The notes: generated by a model not told the origin, from the letters alone. DNA of 64,000 bases from Profundibacterium mesophilum KAUST100406-0324 (GCF_009835145.1 NZ_APKE01000025.1:1-64000), one strand, 5' to 3'. Shown: positions 49,769 through 59,053, counted from the first letter of the stretch. Translations and numbers: made by a program.

Positions 49769-50886
49769 GCGGCGCGCAGGGGCAAGCCCGGGGAAAGACG
49801 GGCGTGATGATCTGCGGTCACGGCTCGCGCAGCCAGGCTGCGGTCGACGAGTTCGCGGTCCTTGCCAAGCGTCTTCCCGGGCATCTGCCGCCGGACTGGC
49901 TGTGTGATTACGGCTATCTGGAATTCGCCAACCCGGTGATCCGCGACGGGCTCGACAGGTTGCGCGATGCCGGTTGCGACCGGATCCTCGCGGTGCCCGG
50001 AATGCTCTTCGCCGCAATGCATTCCAAGAATGACATCCCGACCGTTCTCAACACCTACGCCGCCGCCAATGGGATCGAGATCAGCTACGGGCGTGAGCTC
50101 GGCGTCGACCCGAAGATGATCGCCGCCGCCGCCGACCGGGTGCGCGATGCCGTCGCCGCCGCCGACGCGCAGGATGGTGCCGTCCCGCTGCACGAGACAT
50201 GCCTCGTGGTGATCGGGCGCGGCGCCTCCGACCCCGATGCCAACGGAAACGTCGCGAAGGTCGCGCGCATGCTTGCCGAAGGGCTCGGCTTCGGATGGGT
50301 CGAGACCGGATATTCCGGCGTCACCTTTCCCCTGGTTGAACCCTGCCTCGAGCATGTCGCGAAGCTCGGCTACCGCCGCGTCGTCGTCTTTCCGTATTTC
50401 CTGTTCACAGGCATCCTGATCGACCGGATCTATGGCTTCACCGATCGCGTCGCGGAGGCACATCCCGAGATCCGCTGGGTCAAGGCGGGCTACCTGAACG
50501 ATCATCCGAAGGTGATCGAGACCTTCGCCGAACGCATCACCGAACAGGTCGGGGAGATCCCGCCGCCCAATTGCGCCATGTGCAAGTATCGCACCCAGGT
50601 TCTCGGCTTCGAGGCGGAGATGGGCGCGGTGCAGGAAAGCCACCATCACCATGTCGAGGGGCAGGGCGCCGCGGCACCGGGCTCCAACGTGGCCGATTGC
50701 ACCCTTTGCGAGGATTTCTGCACCGGTGAGTGCCGGCTCCAGATGCAGGAAGCCGGTCATCACCACCATCACCACGGGCATGACCATCACCACGATCATG
50801 CTCATGACCACGACCATCACCATGCCCCCTATCCCCATGCCGACCACCCGCATGGCCCGCTGAGCGCGCGCAAGGTCCGAAAGTGA
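49765..50886 (+). CDS. cbiX: CbiX-type sirohydrochlorin cobaltochelatase, long form with His-rich tail
   Basis: A 373-residue chelatase that inserts metal into sirohydrochlorin without ATP. The two halves start GVMICGHGSRSQAAVDEFAV and LVVIGRGASDPDANGNVAKV. The C-terminal region has CAMC near 270 and CTLCEDFCTGEC near 311, likely an iron-sulfur site, then a very His-rich tail (331-363). Long CbiX proteins of this kind are known. Having CbiX together with CobN in one organism is notable. It is the second gene of the operon and overlaps the small membrane-protein gene. Confidence 0.93.
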   Translation: MSGAQGQARGKTGVMICGHGSRSQAAVDEFAVLAKRLPGHLPPDWLCDYGYLEFANPVIRDGLDRLRDAGCDRILAVPGMLFAAMHSKNDIPTVLNTYAAANGIEISYGRELGVDPKMIAAAADRVRDAVAAADAQDGAVPLHETCLVVIGRGASDPDANGNVAKVARMLAEGLGFGWVETGYSGVTFPLVEPCLEHVAKLGYRRVVVFPYFLFTGILIDRIYGFTDRVAEAHPEIRWVKAGYLNDHPKVIETFAERITEQVGEIPPPNCAMCKYRTQVLGFEAEMGAVQESHHHHVEGQGAAAPGSNVADCTLCEDFCTGECRLQMQEAGHHHHHHGHDHHHDHAHDHDHHHAPYPHADHPHGPLSARKVRK

Positions 50887-50895
50887 ACGCCATGG

Positions 50896-50930
50896 CCTTC
50901 AGCTTCGCCAAAATACCTCCGCCGGAGGCT
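50896..50930 (-). repeat. Dispersed motif copy 3, inside the cob operon (minus orientation)
   Basis: On the minus strand GCCTCCGGCGGAGGTATTTT is followed by GGCGAAGCTGAAGGCC. It lies between cbiX and cobH and is the third copy of the AGGTATTT/CGAAGATGAA motif. Confidence 0.7.
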
Positions 50931-50959
50931 CCCTGCATGTGCGGGAGCGCCGGCCTGTC

Positions 50960-51607
50960 ATGATGCGGCCCTACGAGAAGGACCCGGCGGCGATCTACGC
51001 CCGGAGCTTTGCGACCGTCAGGGCCGAGGCGCGGCTGGAGCGGTTCGACGGGGCAACGGAGGCGCTGGTGGTCAGGCTCATCCATGCCTGCGGCATGGTC
51101 GAGATCGCCGACAGGATCGCCCATTCACCCGGCGCGGTGCAGGCGGGCATGGCGGCACTGCGTGCCGGCGCGCCGATCCTGTGCGATTGCGAGGCGGTGG
51201 CCTCCGGCGTGATCGCGCGCAACCTGCCTGCCGGGAACGCGGTGATCTGCACCCTCAACGCGCCCCGTGTTCCGGACATGGCCGCCCACCTCGGGACGAC
51301 CCGCTCGGCCGCCGCGACCGAGCTCTGGGCGCCGAACCTCGAAGGCGCGGTCGTGGCCATCGGCAACGCGCCCACCGCCCTTTTCCACCTGCTCGAGGGC
51401 ATCGAGAAGGGCTGGCCTGCCCCGGCGGTGATCCTGGGCTTTCCCGTGGGCTTCGTGGGCGCAGCCGAGAGCAAGGCGGAACTGGCCGCCGATCCGCGCG
51501 GCGCGCAATTCGTGACCTTGCGCGGCCGGCGCGGCGGCTCGGCGATGGCGTCGGCGGCGGTGAACGCCCTGGCCTCCGGTCTTGCGGTCACGGAGCCGGA
51601 TCGGTGA
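50960..51607 (+). CDS. cobH: Precorrin-8X methylmutase
   Basis: A 215-residue CobH/CbiC that moves a methyl group from C11 to C12 and gives hydrogenobyrinic acid. The catalytic histidine lies in LVVRLIHACGMVEIADRI near residue 42; GAPILCDCEAVASGV and VILGFPVGFVGAAESK are family blocks. ATGs at 50960 and 50963 fit; 50939 is also in frame. Its stop overlaps the cobL GTG start. It works after CobL in the pathway. Confidence 0.96.
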   Translation: MMRPYEKDPAAIYARSFATVRAEARLERFDGATEALVVRLIHACGMVEIADRIAHSPGAVQAGMAALRAGAPILCDCEAVASGVIARNLPAGNAVICTLNAPRVPDMAAHLGTTRSAAATELWAPNLEGAVVAIGNAPTALFHLLEGIEKGWPAPAVILGFPVGFVGAAESKAELAADPRGAQFVTLRGRRGGSAMASAAVNALASGLAVTEPDR

Positions 51608-52803
51608 GCGGTCCGTGGCTGCACGTGATCGGCATCGGCGAGGACGGGATGGCGGGGCTGCGCCCGGCGGCGCGCGCCGTGCTCGAGGCGGCGGATGTGA
51701 TCGTCGGCGGTGACCGCCATCACCGCCTGTCGGAGGCGGTCACCGCCGAGCGGGTCGCCTGGCCCTCGCCCTTCGACGCGCTGATCGAACGGCTCGGGTC
51801 CTTGCGCGGCCGCCGCGTGGCGGTGCTCGCGACCGGCGATCCGCTCTGGTATTCGGTCGGCGCGCGGATCGCCCGCGCGCTTCCCGCCGGCGAGATCGTT
51901 TTCCATCCGCAGATCTCGGCCTTCCAGCTCGCGGCCGCCCGCATGGGATGGAGCCTGCCGGATGTGGAGACCCTGACCGTTCATGGCAGGCCCGAGGCGC
52001 AGGTGATCCCCTTCATTCAACCCGGTGCGCGGTTGCTGATCCTGACCACGGGGGCGGCGACGCCCGGCGTGATCGCCGGTTTCCTGCGGGCGGCCGGCAT
52101 GGAAGAGAGCCGCCTGACCGTGCTCTCGGCGATGGACGGGCCGAACGAGGCCCGCATCGAGGGGCGCGCGGCCGACTGGGACGCGCAGGTTCCGCCCTTC
52201 AACACCCTTGCCGTCGAATGCGTCGCGGCGCCCGGCACCCGCTGGCATGCCCGGATCCCCGGCCTTCCGGACGACGCGTTCGAGCATGACGGCACGATGA
52301 CCAAGCGCGAGATGCGTGCCCTGACGCTGGCCCGGCTCAAGCCGATGCGCGGCGCGCTGCTGTGGGACCTGGGCTGCGGCTGCGGGTCGGTCTCGATCGA
52401 GTGGATGCGCGCGGCACGCGAGGCGCGCGCCATCGGGATAGAGCCGCGCGAGGACCGCCGGATGATGGCAGCACGCAACGCCGAGGCCCTCGGCACGCCC
52501 CGGTTGGAACTGCGTGGGGGCAGCGCGCCGGAGGCCTGCGCGGGTCTTGCGCCGCCCGATGCCGTCTTCATCGGCGGTGGCCTGTCCTCGGGCGTGGTGG
52601 ACATGGCGCTCGGGGCCCTGCGCCCCTCCGGGCGGCTGGTGGCCAATGCCGTGACCCTGGAAAGCCAGTCCCTGATGAGCGAGCTGCATGCACGCCACGG
52701 GGGCGACCTGGTGCAGTTGCAGATCGCGCGCGCCGAGCCGGTCGGCCCCTATCGCGGCTGGCGCGCGGCGATGCCGGTGATGCAATGGAGCTTCGAGACC
52801 TGA
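51604..52803 (+). CDS. cobL: Precorrin-6Y C5,15-methyltransferase (decarboxylating)
   Basis: A 399-residue two-domain enzyme. The N-terminal CbiE half (GIGEDGMAGLRPAARAVLEA, then VIVGGDRHH) methylates C5; the C-terminal CbiT half has a SAM motif LLWDLGCGCGSVSIEWMRAA near residue 250 and methylates C15 with decarboxylation. The GTG start overlaps the cobH stop (GTGA). Its stop overlaps the cobI ATG by one base (TGATG). Cytoplasmic. Confidence 0.95.
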   Translation: MSGPWLHVIGIGEDGMAGLRPAARAVLEAADVIVGGDRHHRLSEAVTAERVAWPSPFDALIERLGSLRGRRVAVLATGDPLWYSVGARIARALPAGEIVFHPQISAFQLAAARMGWSLPDVETLTVHGRPEAQVIPFIQPGARLLILTTGAATPGVIAGFLRAAGMEESRLTVLSAMDGPNEARIEGRAADWDAQVPPFNTLAVECVAAPGTRWHARIPGLPDDAFEHDGTMTKREMRALTLARLKPMRGALLWDLGCGCGSVSIEWMRAAREARAIGIEPREDRRMMAARNAEALGTPRLELRGGSAPEACAGLAPPDAVFIGGGLSSGVVDMALGALRPSGRLVANAVTLESQSLMSELHARHGGDLVQLQIARAEPVGPYRGWRAAMPVMQWSFET

Positions 52804-53504
52804 TGGCGGGCACGCTCTACGGGATCGGGCTCGGCCCCGGCGATCCCGAGCTCATCACGCTGAAAGCGGCGCGGCTGATCGCGTCCTGTCCGGTCATCGC
52901 CTACCCGGCCCTTGCCGGCCGTGAAAGCCTTGCCCGGTCAATCGCGGCCGGGCTGATCGCGCCGGGCGCGCGGGAGATCGCGATGGAAGTGCCGATGACG
53001 CCCGAGCGCGCCCCTGCGCAGGCCGCCTACGACGCCGGCGCGCACCGGATCGCCGCCGCCCTCGATGCGGGGGACGACGTGGCCTGCCTGTGCGAGGGGG
53101 ATCCGTTCTTCTACGGCTCCTTCATGTATCTGCATGCCCGCCTCGCGCCGCGCTTCACCTGCGAGATCGTGCCGGGCGTCACCTCCCTCAATGCCTGCGC
53201 CGCCCTTGCGCGTTTGCCGCTCGCCGCGCGCAACGAGCGCATAACCATCCTGCCGGGACCGCTTCCGCGCGCCGAGCTCGAGAGCCGGATCGAGGGCGCC
53301 GAGACGGTCGCGATCATGAAGGTCGGCCGCCATCTCGCCAAGATCAGGGATGTGGTCGATGGGCTCGGCCTGCTGGAGCGGGCCGTCTATGTCGAGCGTG
53401 CCAGCCTGCCGCAGGAACGGGTGATGCCGCTGCGCGATGCGCCCGATCCGGCGCCTTATTTCTCGATGATCCTGCTTGCGAAAGGAGCCGATCCTTGGCT
53501 GTGA
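52803..53504 (+). CDS. cobI: Precorrin-2 C20-methyltransferase
   Basis: A 233-residue SAM-dependent methyltransferase, the first committed methylation of the corrin ring after precorrin-2. GIGLGPGDPELITLKAARLI at the N-terminus, LCEGDPFFYGSFMYLHARL and IVPGVTSLNACAALARLPL are typical. The ATG overlaps the cobL stop by one base, and its own stop overlaps the GTG of the following fusion gene. It is a close relative of CbiL; specificity for cobalt or metal-free substrate cannot be told from sequence. Confidence 0.94.
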   Translation: MAGTLYGIGLGPGDPELITLKAARLIASCPVIAYPALAGRESLARSIAAGLIAPGAREIAMEVPMTPERAPAQAAYDAGAHRIAAALDAGDDVACLCEGDPFFYGSFMYLHARLAPRFTCEIVPGVTSLNACAALARLPLAARNERITILPGPLPRAELESRIEGAETVAIMKVGRHLAKIRDVVDGLGLLERAVYVERASLPQERVMPLRDAPDPAPYFSMILLAKGADPWL

Positions 53505-55327
53505 AACCTGTTGTGATGATGCTCTCGCAATCCGGCGAGAAGGTCGCGCGCGCCGCGGCGGAGATGCTCGGCGCCGAGCTTCACGGCCGGGAGGGACGCA
53601 CGGGCACGGCCGATGCGCATTTCCCGGATGCCCTCGCCCATGCGCGCGATCTCTTCGCTGCGGGGGTGCCGATCGTCGGGGTCTGTGCCAGTGGCATCCT
53701 GATCCGCGCGGTGGCGCCGCTCCTGGGCGACAAGCGCAGCGAGCCGCCGGTCGTCTCGGTCAGCGATGACGGCGCGGTGATCGTGCCGCTGCTCGGCGGT
53801 CATCGCGGCGCGAACCGGATCGCGCGCCGCCTCGCCGAGGGGCTGGGCGGTGTGCCGGCGGTCACGACGGCGGGCGACATCGCGCTGGGCACCGCGCTCG
53901 ATGCGCCGCCGCCGGGCTGGTCGCTCGACGATCCCGGAACGCCCGCCGGCGCGCGGCCGGTGATGGCGGCGCTCCTGGGAGGCGGCGCGCGGATCACCGG
54001 CGCTGCGGCCGGAACGGCCACCTGGCTGAAGGATGTCCCGGAGGGTGACGCGGCCGAGCTGTGCTGCACCATGGCAGCCAGCCTTCCGCCTGCCACCCTA
54101 CCGAGGCTGGTCTACCGCCCGCAGCGCGCGGCGCTCGGTGTCGGCTGCTCGCGCAACTGTCCGCCCGAGGAGCTGATCGGGCTGGTCGACGAGCTTCTGG
54201 CCGAGGCGGATATTGCCCCCGGCGCGATCGCCGCCGTGCACACGCTCGATCTGAAAGAGGACGAGCCGGCGATGCATGCGCTTGCGGCCCATCTCGGAGC
54301 GCCTTTGCGTTTCTTCACCGCGGATGCGCTCGAGGCGGAGGCCGGACGCCTCGCGACGCCCTCGCAGGTGGTGTTCGACGAGGTCGGCTGTCACGGGGTC
54401 TGCGAGGGCGCGGCGCTGGCCGGCGCGGGCGGCTCAGGGGAGCTCGTCATGCCCAAGAGACGCAGCGCCATGGCAACGGCGGCGCTGGCGCTCGCGCCCG
54501 AGCCGATCACCGAGCCCGGCGGCCGGCCACGCGGAAGGCTCAGTGTCGTGGGGATCGGTCCGGGGCAGGCGGCGTGGCGCACGCCCGAGGTCTCGAGGCT
54601 GGTGGCGCAGGCCGATATCCTCGTGGGCTACGGGCTCTACATTGATCTCCTGGGCCCGCTTGCCGCCGGCAAGGAGCGGCACGATTTTCCACTGGGCGGC
54701 GAGGAGGCGCGTTGCCGTCACGCGCTCGAGCTGGCGGGGCAGGGGCATTCGGTCGCCCTCGTCTGTTCCGGGGATGCGGGGATCTACGCGATGGGGGCGC
54801 TGGTCTTCGAGCTGCTCGACCGCGCCGAGGCGGAGGGCGGTGTCGGCCCGGCTGCGCGGCGGGCGGAAATCGTCTGCTCGCCCGGCGTCTCGGCGCTTCA
54901 GGCGGCGGCGGCGCAGGCCGGCGCGCCGCTCGGCCACGATTTCTGCGCCATTTCCCTCAGCGATCTGCTGACCCCGCGCGAGGATATCGTGCGGCGGCTG
55001 GAGGCGGCGGCGCAGGGCGATTTCGTCATCGCCTTTTACAACCCCGTGTCGAAACGGCGCCGCACGCTCTTGGCGGAGGCGCGCGACATCCTGCTGCGCC
55101 ACAGGCCGGCGGACACCCCGGTCCTGCTTGCCAGCTCCCTTGGCCGGCCGGAGGAGGCGCTGGTCTATCGCCGGCTCGACGCGCTCGATGTGGACGAGGT
55201 GGACATGCTGACGGTGGTGCTCGTGGGCTCGTCGCAGACGCGGCTCGCCCAGCTTGGCGAAGGACCCCGGATGTATACGCCGCGCGGTTATGCCCGCCGG
55301 ATCGACGGCGATCTGTCGGGGCGCTGA
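53501..55327 (+). CDS. CbiG-CobJ fusion: cobalt-precorrin-5A hydrolase-like and precorrin-3B C17-methyltransferase
   Basis: A 608-residue fusion. The first about 335 residues are CbiG: VPIVGVCASGILIRAVAPLL, VPLLGGHRGANRIARRLAEG, then the CbiG/CobE C-domain ALGVGCSRNCPPEELIGLVD and VFDEVGCHGVCEGAALAG. Residues about 345-608 are CobJ/CbiH: VVGIGPGQAAWRTPEV, GYGLYIDLLGPL, CSGDAGIYAMGALVFEL and NPVSKRRRTLLAEARDILL. CbiG opens the delta-lactone of cobalt-precorrin-5A; CobJ makes ring-contracted precorrin-4. GTG at 53501 overlaps the cobI stop; TTG at 53495 has better spacing to AAAGGAG. Confidence 0.92.
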   Translation: MKPVVMMLSQSGEKVARAAAEMLGAELHGREGRTGTADAHFPDALAHARDLFAAGVPIVGVCASGILIRAVAPLLGDKRSEPPVVSVSDDGAVIVPLLGGHRGANRIARRLAEGLGGVPAVTTAGDIALGTALDAPPPGWSLDDPGTPAGARPVMAALLGGGARITGAAAGTATWLKDVPEGDAAELCCTMAASLPPATLPRLVYRPQRAALGVGCSRNCPPEELIGLVDELLAEADIAPGAIAAVHTLDLKEDEPAMHALAAHLGAPLRFFTADALEAEAGRLATPSQVVFDEVGCHGVCEGAALAGAGGSGELVMPKRRSAMATAALALAPEPITEPGGRPRGRLSVVGIGPGQAAWRTPEVSRLVAQADILVGYGLYIDLLGPLAAGKERHDFPLGGEEARCRHALELAGQGHSVALVCSGDAGIYAMGALVFELLDRAEAEGGVGPAARRAEIVCSPGVSALQAAAAQAGAPLGHDFCAISLSDLLTPREDIVRRLEAAAQGDFVIAFYNPVSKRRRTLLAEARDILLRHRPADTPVLLASSLGRPEEALVYRRLDALDVDEVDMLTVVLVGSSQTRLAQLGEGPRMYTPRGYARRIDGDLSGR

Positions 55328-55345
55328 GCGCGATCAGATTTCCTT

Positions 55346-55368
55346 TAGGTATTTGGACGAAGATGAAG
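55346..55368 (+). repeat. Dispersed motif copy 4, inside the cob operon
   Basis: TAGGTATTTGGACGAAGATG followed by AAG lies in the 52-bp gap between the cbiG-cobJ fusion and cobM, directly before the cobM ribosome-binding region. Confidence 0.75.
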
Positions 55369-55379
55369 GGGACGGCGCG

Positions 55380-56186
55380 ATGAAGGTCTGGTTCGTTGGA
55401 GCGGGTCCGGGGGATCCGGAACTGCTGACGCTGAAGGCGCAAAGGGTGATCGCGCGCTGTCCGGTCTGTCTCTATGCCGGCTCGCTGGTGCCGGAGGCGG
55501 TGGTCGCGCAGGCCCCGCAAGGGGCGCTGGTGCGCGACACGGCTTCGATGACGCTGGAGGAGACCCATGCCGAGATCCTTGCCGCGCGGGAGCGGGGGGA
55601 GGACGTGGCGCGGGTTCATTCCGGCGATCCATCCCTCTACGGCGCGATCGCCGAACAGATCAGGAAGCTGCGCGCCGATGGCATCCCCTACGAGATCGTG
55701 CCCGGGGTGCCGGCCTATGCCGCGGCGGCCGCGGCGCTGGGTCAGGAGCTGACAATACCGGAGATCGCGCAATCGATCGTGCTGACGCGGGTCTCGATGA
55801 AATCGACGTCCATGCCGCCGCGCGAAACGCTCGAGAACTTTGCCGCGACCGGCGCCACATTGGCAATTCATCTCGGCGTGCGCGCCTTGCGCGAGATCGA
55901 GCGGGTGCTGACGCCGCATTATGGCGCGCAATGCCCGGTCGTCGTGGCCTACAGGGTGGGCTGGCCCGATCAGATGCTGCTGCGCGGAACGATCGCCGAC
56001 ATCCGGGAGAAGGTGCGTGCGCAGAAGATCACCCGGACCGCGCTGATCCTCGTGGGGCCGGCGCTCGGGGAGAATGAGGGTTTTCGCGACTCGGCCCTTT
56101 ACGACGCGGCCGCGCCGCATGTGCTGCGCCCGAAGGCGCAGCGCCCCGCGCGGGAGCTGCCGGCGAAGGATGCCGCCGGCAGCTGA
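55380..56186 (+). CDS. cobM: Precorrin-4 C11-methyltransferase
   Basis: A 268-residue methyltransferase adding the C11 methyl to precorrin-4. FVGAGPGDPELLTLKAQRVI, LYAGSLVPEAVV, VHSGDPSLYGAIAEQI, VPGVPAYAAAAAALGQELT and GATLAIHLGVRALREIERVL are family blocks. The ATG at 55380 follows AAGGGGA. It is the last gene of the operon and converges on the RNA helicase gene nine bases away. No cobK or cobF follows, so precorrin-6A reduction must be encoded elsewhere. Confidence 0.95.
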   Translation: MKVWFVGAGPGDPELLTLKAQRVIARCPVCLYAGSLVPEAVVAQAPQGALVRDTASMTLEETHAEILAARERGEDVARVHSGDPSLYGAIAEQIRKLRADGIPYEIVPGVPAYAAAAAALGQELTIPEIAQSIVLTRVSMKSTSMPPRETLENFAATGATLAIHLGVRALREIERVLTPHYGAQCPVVVAYRVGWPDQMLLRGTIADIREKVRAQKITRTALILVGPALGENEGFRDSALYDAAAPHVLRPKAQRPARELPAKDAAGS

Positions 56187-56195
56187 AAAGCTGGC

Positions 56196-57446
56196 TCAGG
56201 CGGCCCGGCGTCCGCCGCCGGAGCGCCGGCCACCGCCGCCCCCACCTGCGCCGCCCGAGGAGCGGCGCCGACGGTTGCCGGCCCCGCCGCGGCCCGATTT
56301 TGCGGGTGCCTCGGCTTCGGCCCAGGGGGCGCCACTGGCCACCGGGATCGACAGTTTCATCACCTTCTCGATGCCGCGAAGATCGCCCATCTCGTCGGGC
56401 GCGCAGAAGGCGATCGCCTCGCCGGCACGTCCGGCCCGCGCCGTCCGCCCGATGCGGTGCACGTAGTTCTCGGGCACGTTCGGCAGGTCGAAATTGTAGA
56501 CATACTCGACGCCCGGAATGTCGATGCCGCGCGCGGCGACATCGGTGGCCACGAGCACGCGGATCTTGGCGCTCTTGAAATCCGTGATCGCACGGTCGCG
56601 CTGGTTCTGGCTCTTGTTGCCATGGATCGAGGCGGCGGCGAAGCCGGCCCGGTCGAGCTGCTTCATCAGCCGCTCGGCGCCGTGTTTGGTGCGGGCGAAG
56701 ACAAGCGCGCGCTCCTCGCGGTGCCGCTGAAGCAGCTCGACGAGCTTGCCCTGCTTGCCTTCCTTGGGAAGGAAATGCACCTCCTGCGTGACCTTGTCGG
56801 CGACCTTGCCCGGAGGCGAGACCTCGACGCGCACCGGATTGTCGAGATAGGCCTGCGCGATCTCGTTCATCAACTTGGGCATGGTTGCCGAAAAGAGCAT
56901 CGTCTGGCGCTCGGGGGCGAGCAGGGGCGCGATCTTGCGCAGCGCGTGGATGAAGCCCATGTCCAGCATCTGGTCCGCTTCGTCGAGTACGAGGAAGCGC
57001 GTCTCGTCGAGGCGCACGGCACGGCGGTCGAGCAGGTCGATCAGGCGACCGGGCGTGGCGACGAGCAGGTCGACGCCGCGCTCGAGGCGGTTGATCTGGC
57101 GGTTGATGGACACGCCGCCCACGACGATCGCGACCGACAGGTGCGAGCCGCCGGTATAGGAGCGCAGGTTCTCGGCGATCTGGTTGGCAAGCTCGCGCGT
57201 CGGCGCAAGGATCAGGCCGCGCGCGGTCTTGGGCGCGGGCTTGGTCCCTTCGGTGGTCAGCGCGTGGATCAGCGGCAGGCCGAAGGCGGCGGTCTTGCCG
57301 GTTCCGGTCTGCGCAAGACCCATGACGTCGCGGCCGTTCATCGCGTGGGGAATGGCCTGCTTCTGAATCGGGGTGGGTTCGGTGATGCCTTGCTCGGCGA
57401 GCCTGGCGACGAGTTTGGGCGACAGGCCCAGCATGTCGAAGTCCAT
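56196..57446 (-). CDS. DEAD-box RNA helicase (RhlE-like)
   Basis: A 416-residue helicase. The Q motif GITEPTPIQKQAIP, Walker A MGLAQTGTGKTAAFGLPL, VLDEADQMLDMGF and the C-terminal VHRIGRTARAGRAG are all present. The end, from about 375, is a basic Gly/Arg-rich tail (RGGAGNRRRRSSGGAGGGGG) that likely binds RNA. It unwinds structured RNA in ribosome assembly or RNA decay. The ATG at 57446 follows AAGGA. The long 5' region upstream could carry cold-responsive control, which I cannot show. Confidence 0.94.
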   Translation of the reverse strand: MDFDMLGLSPKLVARLAEQGITEPTPIQKQAIPHAMNGRDVMGLAQTGTGKTAAFGLPLIHALTTEGTKPAPKTARGLILAPTRELANQIAENLRSYTGGSHLSVAIVVGGVSINRQINRLERGVDLLVATPGRLIDLLDRRAVRLDETRFLVLDEADQMLDMGFIHALRKIAPLLAPERQTMLFSATMPKLMNEIAQAYLDNPVRVEVSPPGKVADKVTQEVHFLPKEGKQGKLVELLQRHREERALVFARTKHGAERLMKQLDRAGFAAASIHGNKSQNQRDRAITDFKSAKIRVLVATDVAARGIDIPGVEYVYNFDLPNVPENYVHRIGRTARAGRAGEAIAFCAPDEMGDLRGIEKVMKLSIPVASGAPWAEAEAPAKSGRGGAGNRRRRSSGGAGGGGGGRRSGGGRRAA

Positions 57447-57755
57447 TGGAAATCCTTGGGTTTGCGCGGCGCGGGGGCACCGGCATTAAGGTGCGGGCGC
57501 GCCGCACGAAAGGGAACCGGCACTGTTGCCGGGGCGGATCAGAGGATGCGCGATAAACTGACCGGGAGCCGGATTGCCCACCTGCCGCCAAGGCGCCTGC
57601 CTCCCCGCGTGATCTGGGAAACGGTGCGCCGTCCTGCTCAAGGCCCCTCGGGCCGTCTGCTCACGCGGCAGGGGACGACGTCTTGGGATGCCATATCGTC
57701 GCGATTGCCCCGCAAGTCAAGTCGCGGCGCGGATCGCGGGTCCCCGTCCGGCGGA
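57447..57755. other. Intergenic region between the RNA helicase and PatB genes
   Basis: About 309 bp without a supported gene. It must contain the helicase promoter and 5' leader on the minus strand. Short GC-rich inverted repeats are present (for example around AAGGCCCCTCGGGCC), but none with a T-run. Confidence 0.6.
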
Positions 57756-58928
57756 TCATTGCAGGTCCGAGAACGCCTCCGTGAGCCGTGCCGCGGCCTC
57801 CTCGACGCGCGCGCGGGGCATGGCGATGTTGAACCGCGCGAACCCTTCGCCGCCGGTGCCGAAGCTCGGCCCCGCGCTCGCCGCGATGCGCGCCCGCTCG
57901 CCGATGCGCGCGGCCAGCTCGGCCTGGTCCATCCCGGTGCCGCGCATGTCGATCCAGCACAGGTAGGTCGCCTCGATGGGAACCGGCGCCACGCCGGGGA
58001 TGGCGGCCATCGCCTCCTCGAAGGTGCGCCGGTTCCCGTCGAGATACGTGTTCAGAGCATCGATCCATTCCGCCCCTTGCGGCGAGTAGGCCGCGGTGAC
58101 CATGTGCAGCCCGAAACTGTTGGGTGACTGGCCAAGGGCGGTCATGCGTGCGGCGAAGGCGCGGCGCAGCTCGGGATCGGAGATGATGACATTGCCGATA
58201 TGGGCGCCGGCGATGTTGAAGCTCTTGGTTGCCGCGTTGAGCACGATCGTCCGCCCGGCGGCCTCGGGCGCGGCAAGGGGCATCGGCATATGCTGGTGCC
58301 CGGGCATGACGATGTCCTGATGGATCTCGTCCGAGACGAGGACGAGCCCGTGACGCTCGGCGAAGGCGGCGACGGCGCGCAACTCCTCGGTGCTCCAGAC
58401 GCGTCCGCCCGGATTGTGGGGCGAGCACAGGATCAGCATCGTCTCGCTGCCATCCATCTGCGCGTCGTAAGCGTCGAAATCGAAGACATGGCGCCCGTTC
58501 TCGAGCGCGAGCGGGCATTCGACGACCCGCCGGCCGGCGGCCGTGATGACCCTGTAGAAGGCGTGATAGACCGGCGAGAAGAGCACGACCCCGTCGCCCG
58601 GGGCGGTGTAGGTGTCGACGCACATCGCCGTGCCGTTCACCAGCCCGTTCGCCGAGAAGATGTCGCGCGCCTCGGGGGTCCAGCCGTGACGGGTGCCGAG
58701 CCACCAGCGGATCGCCTCGAGATAGCTGCCCTCGTCGCCGTAATAGCCATAGATGCCATGCGCCGTCATCGCCTCTAGGGCTTCGGTCACGACCCTGGGG
58801 GGGCGGAAGTCCATGTCCGCGACCCACATCGCGATGCCATCTTGCGGCGAGACACCGTAGAGCGGCTCCATCATGTCCCATTTCGAGCAATGGGTGCCGC
58901 GCCTGTCGATGATCTCGTCGAAATCCAT
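57756..58928 (-). CDS. PatB/MalY-family cystathionine beta-lyase-like PLP enzyme
   Basis: A 390-residue class I/II aminotransferase-fold protein. The opening MDFDEIIDRRGTHCSKWD and VADMDFRPPRVVTEAL are typical of PatB/MalY. SPHNPGGRVWSTEELRAV, VSDEIHQDIVMPG and NAATKSFNIAGAHIGNVII with the PLP lysine follow. Such enzymes cleave the C-S bond of cystathionine or similar to give homocysteine, pyruvate and ammonia. The ATG at 58928 has GGGAGCGGG upstream. It is divergent from def. Confidence 0.92.
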   Translation of the reverse strand: MDFDEIIDRRGTHCSKWDMMEPLYGVSPQDGIAMWVADMDFRPPRVVTEALEAMTAHGIYGYYGDEGSYLEAIRWWLGTRHGWTPEARDIFSANGLVNGTAMCVDTYTAPGDGVVLFSPVYHAFYRVITAAGRRVVECPLALENGRHVFDFDAYDAQMDGSETMLILCSPHNPGGRVWSTEELRAVAAFAERHGLVLVSDEIHQDIVMPGHQHMPMPLAAPEAAGRTIVLNAATKSFNIAGAHIGNVIISDPELRRAFAARMTALGQSPNSFGLHMVTAAYSPQGAEWIDALNTYLDGNRRTFEEAMAAIPGVAPVPIEATYLCWIDMRGTGMDQAELAARIGERARIAASAGPSFGTGGEGFARFNIAMPRARVEEAAARLTEAFSDLQ

Positions 58929-59053
58929 GTCCCGCTCCCTGGCTGTGTCTTTCGGGGGATCCGCGCGGATCCGGTATCGCGGCGAGGCTAACGCGGCGCG
59001 GTCTGGGTGCAAGGAGATTGCGCGGGCGCGCAGGCTCGCATACATGCAGCCTC

